NCBI GenBank assembly: GCA_046593355.1
Contig: JBKJNY010000155.1
Span: 1-64,000 of the forward strand
Length of the DNA: 64,000 bases
DNA from: SXOA01 sp046593355
Lineage (GTDB): Bacteria > Planctomycetota > Planctomycetia > Pirellulales > Pirellulaceae
Reading direction: 5' to 3'
Of this stretch, positions 8,690 to 16,693 are shown one piece after another. The notes beneath the pieces are model-generated. The model saw only the letters and a program-made list of their open reading frames with translations, had not been told where the DNA came from and did no database searches. Made by a program: the position numbers and the translations under genes. How positions within the stretch are numbered: position 1 is the first letter of the stretch; each line of letters starts with the position of its first letter.

Positions 8690-9670
8690 GTGAAAAAATT
8701 CTTCGCGCTCATCTTTGGTGCCCTCCTCTTGGGTCTCGGCTGGGTTGCCTTCCAGAATCTGGGCCCGGACGGAAAGCAGAAGCTGCAGGACGCCCTCAGC
8801 CAGTTAATGACGAAGGAGGCATTCGACAAAGCGCCGCCAGTCCGCAAGGATGATGCGATCAAGATTGCGTCGTTCAATATCCAGGTCTTCGGGGAGAAGA
8901 AGATCAACGATCCGCGAATCGTCGAGGTCTTGGTCAACGTCTGCCGCCACTTTGACGTGATTGCCATTCAAGAGGTCCGCGCCGAGCAGCAGAATGTGCT
9001 GCCGCTGTTCGTGCAGGCGCTCAACGCCGACGGCTCGCGCTACAACTTTGTCATCGGCCCGCGCCTTGGCCGCTCGTCGAGCAAAGAGCAGTATGCCTTC
9101 GTCTTCGATACCGACAGCATCGAGGTGGACCGCAATCAGCTCTACACGCTCGATGACCAGGACGACCTGCTCCACCGCGAGCCGCTCGTCGGTCTCTTTC
9201 GCGTCCGGGGACTCCCGCCCGAACAAGCGTTTACGTTCAAGCTGGTCAATATCCACACCGACCCCGACGAAGTCGCCAAAGAGTTGAACGTGCTCGACGA
9301 CACGTTTTACGCCATTCGGGATAACGACGGCATCGTGGAGGATGATGTGATCCTCCTCGGCGACCTGAATGCCGACCACAAGCATCTCGGCGAGCTTGGC
9401 AGCATTCCCAACCTGGGGCATGTCATCGCCGACCACGCCACCAACACCCGCGGGACTCACGAGTACGACAACATCCTCTTCGACGCGCGCAACACGGTGG
9501 AATTCACCGGCCGCGGCGGAGTCTTCGACTTCATGCGGGAATACAACCTCTCGCTGGAAGACGCCCTGCTCGTCTCCGACCATCTCCCCGTCTGGGGCGA
9601 ATTCAGCGTCTTCGAAGGGGGCCGGCCGCCGGAAGTCGCCGGGCGCGAAGCCAGGCCGGCGGCAAGGTGA
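8690..9670 (+). CDS. Membrane-anchored or secreted endonuclease/exonuclease/phosphatase (DNase I-like)
   Basis: 326 residues from a GTG start (8690). Residues 1-24 (MKKFFALIFGALLLGLGWVAF) form a signal peptide or anchor. The remainder follows the DNase I-like fold: IKIASFNIQVFG (Asn63), DVIAIQEV (Glu95), FKLVNIHTDPDE (His189), DVILLGDLNAD (Asp225, Asn227) and VSDHLPVWGEF (Asp297, His298). All catalytic and metal-binding positions of the family are present, so it should cleave nucleic acid or another phosphodiester outside the cytoplasm. The 279 bp between it and the divergent fusion gene at 8410 hold no other gene. Confidence 0.87.
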   Translation: MKKFFALIFGALLLGLGWVAFQNLGPDGKQKLQDALSQLMTKEAFDKAPPVRKDDAIKIASFNIQVFGEKKINDPRIVEVLVNVCRHFDVIAIQEVRAEQQNVLPLFVQALNADGSRYNFVIGPRLGRSSSKEQYAFVFDTDSIEVDRNQLYTLDDQDDLLHREPLVGLFRVRGLPPEQAFTFKLVNIHTDPDEVAKELNVLDDTFYAIRDNDGIVEDDVILLGDLNADHKHLGELGSIPNLGHVIADHATNTRGTHEYDNILFDARNTVEFTGRGGVFDFMREYNLSLEDALLVSDHLPVWGEFSVFEGGRPPEVAGREARPAAR

Positions 9671-9729
9671 TTCGACATTTGCGCGGAATAGGGGTATGAT
9701 AAAAGCAGCCGCATTCAGAGGCCGCCCTA

Positions 9730-9993
9730 ATGGATACCATTACCCCCGAACAGCTTGCCCGCCTCAGCCCTTTCGAGCGAAATCGCATGGCGATTCCACT
9801 CGACGAGTGGCGGCCGTACATTGGCCAATGGGTTGCCATCAGTCCTGACGGCAGCCGCATTGTGGCAGGCGACGCTGATTTTGCTGCCTTGGACGCCAAA
9901 GTGATCGCTTTGGGTGAGAATCCCGAGGAGGTTTGCTACGAGGGTGTTCCCGACCCTGATGTTTCCCACGTTTTCTCACTCAACGTGGAATGA
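9730..9993 (+). CDS. Small protein, DUF5678-like, paired with a retropepsin-like protein
   Basis: 87 residues. The core WRPYIGQWVAISPDGSRIVAGDADFAALDAKVIALG resembles DUF5678-type small proteins ('y.gkwvai.dg.iva.g.d..e..a.a...g'), whose function is unknown. Its stop overlaps the start of the next gene by 4 bp (ATGA at 9990-9993), so the two are probably translationally coupled. Confidence 0.66.
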   Translation: MDTITPEQLARLSPFERNRMAIPLDEWRPYIGQWVAISPDGSRIVAGDADFAALDAKVIALGENPEEVCYEGVPDPDVSHVFSLNVE

Positions 9994-10421
9994 TCCACTT
10001 TCCTTACCTAGTTGATCTGCAGACGGGTGTTCCCTGTTGGCGGCCAATCGTCCCGGTGATGATTAAGCGACTTGCCGTGCGACGACGAACGAAGGCGATT
10101 GTTGACACAGGTTCCAACGACTCTATCTTTCCCGTGAGAATGGCGAGCGTTTTGGGGATTCCCCTCGGAACCTCAAGTTCGCATCGTCTGATTTGGCGAG
10201 GACAATCCTTTCCATTGCAATTCGCGACGGTCGATCTGGAATTGTCGGATGGCTGGGCTGGCTTTCGCTGGCCAGCTTCCGTCGGATTCACTCCCGCACC
10301 AATTCCGTACTCGCTTCTTGGAATTCGCGGTTGTCTCCAGTTTTTTGACGCCACTTTTTGCGGTAAGGACATGGCTGTCGAGTTCACCATCAATCCAAGC
10401 TTTCCTGGCGCGGTCTATTAG
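9990..10421 (+). CDS. Retropepsin-like aspartic protease domain protein
   Basis: 143 residues. The segment KAIVDTGSNDSIFP (Asp39-Thr40-Gly41) is the single-lobe aspartyl protease signature seen in retropepsins, and a later hydrophobic-hydrophobic-Gly stretch (YSLLGIRGCLQFFDA) corresponds to the second conserved 'iLG...l..f' block. Such small bacterial retropepsins would work as homodimers. Coupled to the preceding gene by a 4-bp overlap; the pairing suggests the small protein is a partner, regulator or substrate, which is inference. Biochemical activity is uncertain. Confidence 0.72.
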   Translation: MIHFPYLVDLQTGVPCWRPIVPVMIKRLAVRRRTKAIVDTGSNDSIFPVRMASVLGIPLGTSSSHRLIWRGQSFPLQFATVDLELSDGWAGFRWPASVGFTPAPIPYSLLGIRGCLQFFDATFCGKDMAVEFTINPSFPGAVY

Positions 10422-10440
10422 GCGTATCTCGCGATTTTCC

Positions 10441-11577
10441 ATGCAACTCCCCCGCAACCCCACTCGCTCCGTTCGCATCGGCTCGGCTGTCATTGGCCAG
10501 GGGCATCCGATTGCCGTGCAGAGCATGACGGCGACGCATACGCAGGATATTGACGCCACGGTGGAGCAGGTGAATGCCCTGCACGAAGCGGGGGCCGACA
10601 TCGTGCGGATTGCCGTCGATAGCAAGAAGGATGCGGAGGCCCTGGCGGAGATTCGCAAGCAGACCAAGGCGAATCTCGCGGTCGATTTGCAGGAGAACTA
10701 CCGCCTGGCGGAATTGGTGGCCCCGCACGTTGACAAGGTCCGCTACAACCCCGGCCATCTTTACCACCACGAGCCGAGCCGCCCCTGGCAGGACAAGGTC
10801 AAGTACATCGCCCAGGTCGCCGCCGACCACGACTGCGCCCTGCGGGTCGGCGTCAACTGCGGCAGCGTGGACCCGGCCAAGAAGGAGAAGTACGACGCGC
10901 ACGACTCCATTACCCCGATGATCGAGTCCGCCATCGAGCACTGCGAGCTGCTCGATTCGCTCGGCTTTACGCGGTACAACGTCTCGCTCAAGGACAGCGA
11001 CCCGCAAAAGGTCATCGACGTTAACCGCCGCTTCGCCGAAATACGCCCCGACGTGCCGCTGCACCTGGGCGTCACCGAAGCCGGCCTGCCGCCGGATGGC
11101 GTCATCAAAACCCGCATCGCCTTCGAGCAGCTCATTAGTCGCGGAATTGGCGACACCATCCGCGTTTCGCTCACCGTTCCCAACCCACGGAAAATCGAGG
11201 AAATCGCCGCCGGCCGGCAAATCCTGGCGGACATCGCCGGCGGTCGCGTCCGCTCCGTCGTCACCTACGGCCTCCCCACGCTCAACATCATCTCCTGCCC
11301 GAGTTGCTCGCGGGTGGAGAACCAAGCCTTCATCGACTTGGCGGAACAGGTGAAGGAAATGACCCGGTACGCCCAGGACCACGCCCTGACCATCGCCGTC
11401 ATGGGCTGCCGCGTAAACGGCCCCGGCGAAACCGACGACGCCGACCTCGGCCTGTGGTGCGGCCCCAACTTCGTCAACCTCAAACGCGGCTCCATCGAGC
11501 TCGGGCAGTTTCCCTACGACAGCATCCTCCCCCGCCTGCGGGAAGCGCTGGACGCGCTGATTGCCGAGCGCGCCTAG
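10441..11577 (+). CDS. ispG: 4-hydroxy-3-methylbut-2-en-1-yl diphosphate synthase
   Basis: Catalyses the penultimate step of the MEP isoprenoid pathway, converting MEcPP to HMBPP with a 4Fe-4S cluster. 378 residues from ATG 10441 (an in-frame extension upstream to 10249 overlaps the previous gene and is unlikely). N-terminal VRIGSAVIGQGHPIAVQSMTATHTQD begins the TIM barrel. C-terminal cluster ligands are Cys286 and Cys289 (SCPSC), Cys323 (GCRVNGPGE) and Glu330. It is the short bacterial form, without the extra domain of plant enzymes. It ends 3 bp before the convergent zinc peptidase gene. Confidence 0.97.
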   Translation: MQLPRNPTRSVRIGSAVIGQGHPIAVQSMTATHTQDIDATVEQVNALHEAGADIVRIAVDSKKDAEALAEIRKQTKANLAVDLQENYRLAELVAPHVDKVRYNPGHLYHHEPSRPWQDKVKYIAQVAADHDCALRVGVNCGSVDPAKKEKYDAHDSITPMIESAIEHCELLDSLGFTRYNVSLKDSDPQKVIDVNRRFAEIRPDVPLHLGVTEAGLPPDGVIKTRIAFEQLISRGIGDTIRVSLTVPNPRKIEEIAAGRQILADIAGGRVRSVVTYGLPTLNIISCPSCSRVENQAFIDLAEQVKEMTRYAQDHALTIAVMGCRVNGPGETDDADLGLWCGPNFVNLKRGSIELGQFPYDSILPRLREALDALIAERA

Positions 11578-11580
11578 CTG

Positions 11581-12321
11581 TTATCTCCGCCGCGACCCCG
11601 AGCCCATAAAGATCATCAGGTAGTAGAGGAGCGTCATCACGGATTGCAGAGCGCCGGCGACATAGGTGAGGGCGGCGGCGTTGAGGACGCTGCGGACGGC
11701 GGGCATGTCCTGGGACGGGACGATTCCCATCTCTTCCAGCAGCCGCTTGGCCCGCGAGCTGGCGTTAAATTCCACGGGCAGGTTGATGAGCTGGAAGAAG
11801 ACCACGAAGCTGAAGACGACGATGCCGATTCCCAAGAGCCACGGCTGGCGGAGGATCATGCCGAACAGGACGATGAACATGCCGGCCGAGCTGCCGAAGT
11901 TGGCGGCGGGGACGGCGAAGTTGCGGATCATCAGCGGCAAATAGCCGGCGTGCTTTTGCAGGGCATGTCCGGCTTCATGGGCGGCGATACCCACGGCTGC
12001 CGCGGTCTGCCCACGGTAGACATGGTCGGAGAGGCGGAGCACGTCGGCCCGCGGGTCGTAATGGTCGCTGAGCTGGCCGGGAATCGGCTCAATCTGCACC
12101 TGGTGCAGCCCTGCCGCATCCAGGATTTGCCGGGCAGCCATAAAGCCCGTCATCCGCGTCGGCACCGCTTGCCCGCGGGCATAGGCGCTCGACAGCCAGA
12201 GCTGAGCCAGCCCCGCCAGCGCCATTGCCGGCAGCATGAACAGCAGGTAGCGCCAGTCGAAGAGTGGGTAATAGCCTTGGCCGCCGATTTGACCCAGCAG
12301 CAGAACCGTCATGAAAAACAT
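11581..12321 (-). CDS. Membrane zinc metallopeptidase, YugP family
   Basis: 246 residues. Starts with a hydrophobic helix after WRYLLFMLPAMALAGLAQLWL (about 24-44). The catalytic zinc motif is HEAGH (His115, Glu116, His119), within AAVGIAAHEAGHALQKHAGYLPL. Two or three more membrane helices follow in the C-terminal half (SSAGMFIVLFGMIL, LLGIGIVVFSFVVFF, and the last 40 residues). This layout matches the YugP/Zn_peptidase_2 family, putative membrane proteases of unknown substrate. Tail-to-tail with ispG. Confidence 0.92.
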   Translation of the reverse strand: MFFMTVLLLGQIGGQGYYPLFDWRYLLFMLPAMALAGLAQLWLSSAYARGQAVPTRMTGFMAARQILDAAGLHQVQIEPIPGQLSDHYDPRADVLRLSDHVYRGQTAAAVGIAAHEAGHALQKHAGYLPLMIRNFAVPAANFGSSAGMFIVLFGMILRQPWLLGIGIVVFSFVVFFQLINLPVEFNASSRAKRLLEEMGIVPSQDMPAVRSVLNAAALTYVAGALQSVMTLLYYLMIFMGSGSRRR

Positions 12322-12414
12322 CGCGGATGACCTCTCGTAGTTGGGGGATTAGCAATATCCCTGAAGGAATTGTAGACCACGGCGGAAAATGGCAAGGGGG
12401 CGTACAATAAGCAA

Positions 12415-13593
12415 ATGTCCTCTTCCTACATCCTCGCCGCCAAACGGACCCCCATCGGCAAGCTGCTGGGGACGCTCTGCGACATCCCCGCGCCGCAACT
12501 CGCGGCAGTGGCCATTCGCGGCGCGTTAGCAGCAGCAAATGTCGCACCGGACCAGGTGCAGGAGGTGATCCTGGGCAACGTGCCGCAAGCCGGTGTGGGC
12601 CAAGCCCCGGCTCGCCAGGCGGCTTTGGCGGCGGGAATTCCGGCAAGCGTGCCGGCGGTGACCATCAACAAGGTTTGCGGCTCGGGGCTGAAGGCGGTGA
12701 TGCTGGCCGACCAGGCGATCCGGGCGGGAGACGCGAAAATCATCGTGGCCGGAGGAATGGAAAGCATGAGCCTGGCGCCGCATCTGGCGATGAAGGCCCG
12801 CGCCGGCTGGAAATTCGGATCGCAGACGCTGCTCGACTCCATGCAGCACGACGGCCTGACCTGCGCCCGCGAGCAGACCGCGATGGGGAACCTGGCCGAC
12901 TACATCGCCGATAAGCACCGCATCAGCCGCGGGGAGCAGGACCAATTCGCCCTCACCAGCCACCAGCGGGCGAATGCGGCCCGCACTGCCGGCAAGTTCG
13001 ACCTCGAAATTGCTCCAGTCCCTCTTCGCGTGGGCAGAAACGATCTCAAATTCATTGCCGACGAAGGCCCTCGCGACAACGCCAGCCTCGCCGACCTGGC
13101 AAACCTTCGCCCCGCATTCTCTATCACGGGCACGGCGACAGCCGGCAACGCTTCGCAAATCAGCGACGGTGCCGCCGCGGTGATTGTGGCGGATGAGGCG
13201 ACGGCCCGCGCCAACGACTCGCTCATCAAGGCCCGCATCGTCGCATCGCACACCAGCGGCGTGGAGCCCAAGGATCTGTTCATCGCGCCGGTGAGCGCCA
13301 TCGAAGGGGTGCTGGCCAAGGCCTCGCTGACGCTCGCCGACATCGACCTCGTCGAACTGAATGAAGCCTTCGCGGCTCAGTGCCTGGCCTGCATGAAAGT
13401 GCTGGGGCTGTCTCACGAAAAGACCAACGTCCACGGCGGCGCGATTGCTCTCGGCCACCCGATCGGCGCAAGCGGAGCGAGGGTGCTGGTCACGCTGCTT
13501 CATGCCCTCGCCGCCCGCGGTCTCCGCCGCGGACTGGCCTCCCTCTGCCTTGGCGGCGGAAATGCCGTGGCGATGATTGTCGAGCGGTGTTGA
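12415..13593 (+). CDS. Acetyl-CoA acetyltransferase (thiolase)
   Basis: 392 residues, the standard thiolase length. Condenses or cleaves acetoacetyl-CoA. The nucleophile lies in NKVCGSGLKAVMLA (Cys88), the catalytic histidine in GGAIALGHPIGASGARVL near the C-terminus, and the second cysteine in LCLGGGNAVAM. The last motif reads CLGGGN rather than the usual CIGGGM/CIGGGQ, a minor change. No fatty-acid or ketone-body genes are adjacent, so the pathway (mevalonate-type, ketone body or beta-oxidation) is undecided. Its stop codon TGA lies within the first arm of the repeat at 13592. Confidence 0.94.
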   Translation: MSSSYILAAKRTPIGKLLGTLCDIPAPQLAAVAIRGALAAANVAPDQVQEVILGNVPQAGVGQAPARQAALAAGIPASVPAVTINKVCGSGLKAVMLADQAIRAGDAKIIVAGGMESMSLAPHLAMKARAGWKFGSQTLLDSMQHDGLTCAREQTAMGNLADYIADKHRISRGEQDQFALTSHQRANAARTAGKFDLEIAPVPLRVGRNDLKFIADEGPRDNASLADLANLRPAFSITGTATAGNASQISDGAAAVIVADEATARANDSLIKARIVASHTSGVEPKDLFIAPVSAIEGVLAKASLTLADIDLVELNEAFAAQCLACMKVLGLSHEKTNVHGGAIALGHPIGASGARVLVTLLHALAARGLRRGLASLCLGGGNAVAMIVERC

Positions 13594-13672
13594 CACCAGC
13601 CTGACGCGCAAGCGAAGGAAAACACTGACACGTATGCAGCGCTGTCCTTCGCTTGCGCTTCAGGCTTGTGTC
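13592..13672. repeat. 28-bp inverted repeat overlapping the thiolase stop codon
   Basis: Arms 13592-13619 and 13645-13672 are near-perfect reverse complements; the right arm begins TCCTTCGCTTGCGCTTCAGG. The first two bases of the left arm are the last two of the thiolase TGA. A half copy (one arm only, 23 of 28 matches) occurs at 29322-29349 inside another gene. The repeat may act as a bidirectional or rho-independent-like hairpin between thiolase and the Nudix gene. Confidence 0.85.
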
Positions 13673-13705
13673 GAGAGAATTCGCATTCCAAGGATTGTCC
13701 CCATC

Positions 13706-14236
13706 ATGCCCGATTCCGAAGTCCTGCTCGTCGCTTCCCGCTTCCAAGTGGTCCGCGAGTTTCAACTGACCAGCGAAGGAGTTCGGCCGAGGGAAATCGT
13801 GCGGCATCCCGGCGCGGTGGTTGTGCTGCCGCTGCTGGACGATGGGCGAGTCTGCCTCATCCGCAACTATCGCATCAGCGTGAAGCAGACCCTGATTGAA
13901 CTTCCTGCTGGCACACTGGAGGCTAACGAAGAGCCGATCCAGAACGCCGAGCGCGAGCTGATGGAAGAAACCGGCTATCGGGCGGCTCAGCTGCGGCAGC
14001 TTCATGCGTTCTATCTCTCGCCGGGCATCCTGGATGAGCGGATGCATCTCTTTCTGGCGACCGGCCTGACCGCGGGCGAGACGGCGCGCGAGGCGGGGGA
14101 GGAAATCGACAACCTGGTTGTGCCGTGGGAAGAAGCCGTGCAAATGGCCGTGGATGGACGGATTCAAGACGCCAAGAGCATCGTCGGCCTGTTGCTGGTG
14201 GACCGCCTATTGAAGAGCGGCCTGCTGCAGCGCTAA
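13706..14236 (+). CDS. Nudix hydrolase, ADP-ribose pyrophosphatase-like
   Basis: 176 residues from ATG 13706; longer in-frame starts run back through the repeat and are not credible. The Nudix box is complete at residues 69-91 (GTLEANEEPIQNAERELMEETGY, matching GX5EX7REUXEEXGU). The upstream QTLIELPAG and downstream FYLSPGILDERMHLFLA resemble NudF-type ADP-sugar pyrophosphatases, so the substrate is probably ADP-ribose or another nucleotide sugar. Its stop overlaps the stop of the convergent histidine kinase gene. Confidence 0.88.
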   Translation: MPDSEVLLVASRFQVVREFQLTSEGVRPREIVRHPGAVVVLPLLDDGRVCLIRNYRISVKQTLIELPAGTLEANEEPIQNAERELMEETGYRAAQLRQLHAFYLSPGILDERMHLFLATGLTAGETAREAGEEIDNLVVPWEEAVQMAVDGRIQDAKSIVGLLLVDRLLKSGLLQR

Positions 14237-15978
14237 CCTCGACTTACCGCCGGTTCCGCGGTGAGAGAGACCAGCAGCTTGGTCAGCGCGGCGAGGTCCA
14301 CCGGCTTGACCATGTGAGCGTTGAAGCCGGCGTCCTTGGACTTTTGCCGGTCTTCCTCCTGGCCCCAGCCGGTCAACGCGACCAGCACGATATTCTCGCC
14401 CCAAGGCTGCTCACGAATGCGGCGGCAGACCTCGTAGCCGTTCAGCTTGGGCAGGCCGATGTCAAGCAGAATGATGTCGGGCTGGAATTTCTCCGCGGCC
14501 TGCAACGCCTCCACGCCGTCGTAAGCGGTAAGCGTCTCGTTGCCGGTCAGCTTGAGGAGCATCGCCAGCGTCGAAGCGGAGTCGCGATTGTCATCGACGA
14601 CGAGGATCCGGCGGGGGGAAGTGGCGAGTGGTGAGTGGCGAGTGGCGAGTGAAGAAGAATCCCCCTTCTCGCCACTCGCCACTCGCCACTCATCACTCAC
14701 GATCGGCAAGCGCACGGCGAATTCAGTACCCAGACCGGCACCGTCGCTGTGGACTTCCACCCTTCCGCCGTGCATCTCCACCAGGCTCTTCACCAGGGTC
14801 AGGCCGATGCCCAGGCCGCTGACGCTGCGCTCCAGCGAGGTATCGACCTGCATGAACATCTCGAAGACGCGGGGCAACTGGTCGGCGTCAATGCCGATGC
14901 CGTTGTCACGTACTCGAATAGTGGCGAGTGGGAAGTGGTGAGTGGTGAGTAAAGACGAATCCTCCTGCTCGCCACTTTCCTCGACGCTCACCACTAGCTC
15001 AATCCGGCCTCCGTTGTCCGTGAACTTGCAAGCGTTGTTCAGCAGGTTCCCCACTACCTGGGCCAGTCTCGCCGGGTCGGCATCCAGGTAGATCGGCCGG
15101 GACGGAAGTGTAATCGTCAATTCATGGTTCATACTCTCGTATTGTGAGCGGGCCGCTTCCACCGCTTGATGCACGACCGATGACAGCTCGATCCGCCCCA
15201 GGCGGAGCTCGATCTTACCCCGGCTGATGCGGCTCACGTCGAGCAGGTCGTCGACCAGCCGCACCATCTGATCGACCTGGCGCTCCATCATCGCGGTCGC
15301 CGAATGAACGAAATCGTCTGATGAGTGCTGACGTTCCTGGGCAGTTGTGTGCCGGAGGATCTGCAGGGCGTTGCGGATGGGGGCCAGGGGGTTGCGAAGC
15401 TCGTGGGCCAGCATCGCCAGAAACTCGTTCTTGCGGCGGTCGGACTCCTTGAGGGCCTCCACGGCGGCGTTCAGCTTCTCATGATGCCGCTGCGTCGTCA
15501 GGTCGGTCACGAGAACGCCGATTGCGGCCCCACAGTCCGGCGGGAGGGAATTGAGGGTGAGAAATACGGGCACCAGCGCCCCGTCGGCATTCCGCACATC
15601 AATCTCACCTTGGCTGGAACCGGCGCGGCCTTGTCGCAGCAAGTGTTCGTAAAGAATTTGGGCATCGAGTGGGAGGAAGTCGCCGAAGGCCACGCCCATC
15701 ATCCGCTCGAGCGGTTTGCCCACCAGGTCGGCAAAGCGGCGGTTGCAATAAGCGATCGTGCCGTCGTCGCTGAGCGTGAGAGCGCCCTGCTGCATCTCCT
15801 CCACCAGCAGTCGGTAGGGACGGTCAGCGGTCTGGAGTGTGTAGACCTGTGCCCCGTGCGGCACCTCGATCACAAACGCGTCCACGGCACCGCTGCGAAT
15901 GGCCCGGATCGTCTCCTCGGCCTCTTCGAGCCGCAGCCGCAGCTCGGCGATTTCCGCATGTTCGTTCGCGACTGTCAT
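14233..15978 (-). CDS. PAS-containing hybrid histidine kinase-response regulator of the kai operon
   Basis: 581 residues from ATG 15978, preceded by AGGATG and only 13 bp after kaiB. Order: N-terminal coiled coil (about 8-30), PAS domain (about 50-165), HisKA with phospho-acceptor His192 (AHELRNPLAPIRN), HATPase with N-box NLLNNACKF (311-319), G1 DNGIGID (358-364) and GLGIGLTLV, then a receiver domain with VVDDN and phospho-Asp506 (LLDIGLP). No membrane segment, so cytoplasmic. Two short stretches, residues 328-353 and 427-454, are encoded by heptamer-repeat hairpins and read as filler (for example SSSLATRHSPLATS). It is likely an input or output partner of the KaiC/KaiB proteins upstream, by analogy with SasA/CikA-type kinases. 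Confidence 0.92.
   Translation of the reverse strand: MTVANEHAEIAELRLRLEEAEETIRAIRSGAVDAFVIEVPHGAQVYTLQTADRPYRLLVEEMQQGALTLSDDGTIAYCNRRFADLVGKPLERMMGVAFGDFLPLDAQILYEHLLRQGRAGSSQGEIDVRNADGALVPVFLTLNSLPPDCGAAIGVLVTDLTTQRHHEKLNAAVEALKESDRRKNEFLAMLAHELRNPLAPIRNALQILRHTTAQERQHSSDDFVHSATAMMERQVDQMVRLVDDLLDVSRISRGKIELRLGRIELSSVVHQAVEAARSQYESMNHELTITLPSRPIYLDADPARLAQVVGNLLNNACKFTDNGGRIELVVSVEESGEQEDSSLLTTHHFPLATIRVRDNGIGIDADQLPRVFEMFMQVDTSLERSVSGLGIGLTLVKSLVEMHGGRVEVHSDGAGLGTEFAVRLPIVSDEWRVASGEKGDSSSLATRHSPLATSPRRILVVDDNRDSASTLAMLLKLTGNETLTAYDGVEALQAAEKFQPDIILLDIGLPKLNGYEVCRRIREQPWGENIVLVALTGWGQEEDRQKSKDAGFNAHMVKPVDLAALTKLLVSLTAEPAVSRG
14620..14700. repeat. Heptamer-repeat hairpin inside the histidine kinase gene (linker copy)
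   Basis: GAGTGGC/GAGTGGT heptamers run from 14620 to about 14651 and are mirrored by CTCGCCA/CTCATCA heptamers at 14669-14700, across a ~17-bp loop. The arms are nearly fully complementary. It encodes residues 427-454 of the kinase, the linker between HATPase and receiver domains, and stays in frame. Confidence 0.9.
14921..14997. repeat. Heptamer-repeat hairpin inside the histidine kinase gene (ATPase loop copy)
   Basis: GTGGCGAGTGG-type repeats at 14921-14950 face partly complementary sequence at 14968-14997. The match is more degraded than in the copy at 14620. It encodes residues 328-353, between the beta-strand GRIELVV and the strand IRVRDNGIGID, where most kinases have a short turn. Confidence 0.75.
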
Positions 15979-15991
15979 GCAACATCCTGGT

Positions 15992-16333
15992 TTATGGTTT
16001 GCGCCGCAGGTCCAGGCCCAACAGCACCCGCTCCTCGTTGGAGAGGTCGCCGACCAACCGGCGGAGCGGTGCCGGCAGTTGCTTGACCAGCGTGGGCACG
16101 GCGATGATCTGCTCGTCAATCGCCAGTTGCGGGTGCTGGTAAATGTCGATCACTTCCAACTCGTAGCGGCCTAGCAGCCGCTCTTCGCAGAGGGCCTTGA
16201 TGGTGGCAAAGGCCTCCGTGCTGCGCGGCGTCATGCCGGTGACGTAGAGGCGCAAGACGTAGCGTTCCTCGGCAGGGGTTCCGGCCACCGACTTTTCAAA
16301 CGCCTCGGTCGTGTCGGAGCTTTTTTTCTTCAT
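15992..16333 (-). CDS. kaiB: KaiB-family protein (second copy)
   Basis: 113 residues. After a ~22-residue charged N-terminus the sequence follows KaiB closely: YVLRLYVTGMTPRSTEAFATIKALCEE, YELEVIDIYQHPQLAIDEQIIAVPTLVKQLPAPLRRLVGDLSNEERVLLGLDL. The VPTL cis-proline region and the GDLS motif are present. In cyanobacteria KaiB switches fold and binds the KaiC CI ring during the night phase. Here it follows another KaiB by 15 bp, between it and the kinase gene. About two thirds of core positions agree with the neighbouring copy, suggesting an old duplication. Confidence 0.94.
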   Translation of the reverse strand: MKKKSSDTTEAFEKSVAGTPAEERYVLRLYVTGMTPRSTEAFATIKALCEERLLGRYELEVIDIYQHPQLAIDEQIIAVPTLVKQLPAPLRRLVGDLSNEERVLLGLDLRRKP

Positions 16334-16348
16334 CTGATCCGTTCTTTC

Positions 16349-16693
16349 TTACTTGCCCGGCTGGGTGGGACGCAACTGCAAACCCACCAGGGTGCGCTCG
16401 GTATTCGACAAGTCGCCCACGATCCTGCGCAGCGGCTCCGGTAGCTTCCGCACCAGCGTGGGGATCGCCACGATCTGGTCCCCCGCCGCCAATTGCGGGT
16501 GCTGCATGAGGTCGATCACTTCGATCTTGTACCGGCCCGGCAGATGTTCCTCGCACAGTCTCTGGAGATTGGCGAAGGCGGCGACGGACCTCGGCGTCTG
16601 CCCGGCAGTGTACAGCCGCAGCTCCCAAGTTTCCGTTTCTGCGTTGGCTCCGGTTGGCGCTTCCTGCTCGGCGGGCTGGGCTGGCTTTTTCAT
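16349..16693 (-). CDS. kaiB: KaiB-family protein (first copy)
   Basis: 114 residues. N-terminal low-complexity tail (about 1-22), then WELRLYTAGQTPRSVAAFANLQRLCEEHLPGRYKIEVIDLMQHPQLAAGDQIVAIPTLVRKLPEPLRRIVGDLSNTERTLVGLQL in pieces, all matching KaiB. Its ATG overlaps the kaiC stop by 4 bp (16690-16693), so it is translationally coupled to kaiC. Having two KaiB proteins behind one KaiC suggests distinct partners or a heteromeric assembly; that is inference. Confidence 0.94.
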   Translation of the reverse strand: MKKPAQPAEQEAPTGANAETETWELRLYTAGQTPRSVAAFANLQRLCEEHLPGRYKIEVIDLMQHPQLAAGDQIVAIPTLVRKLPEPLRRIVGDLSNTERTLVGLQLRPTQPGK

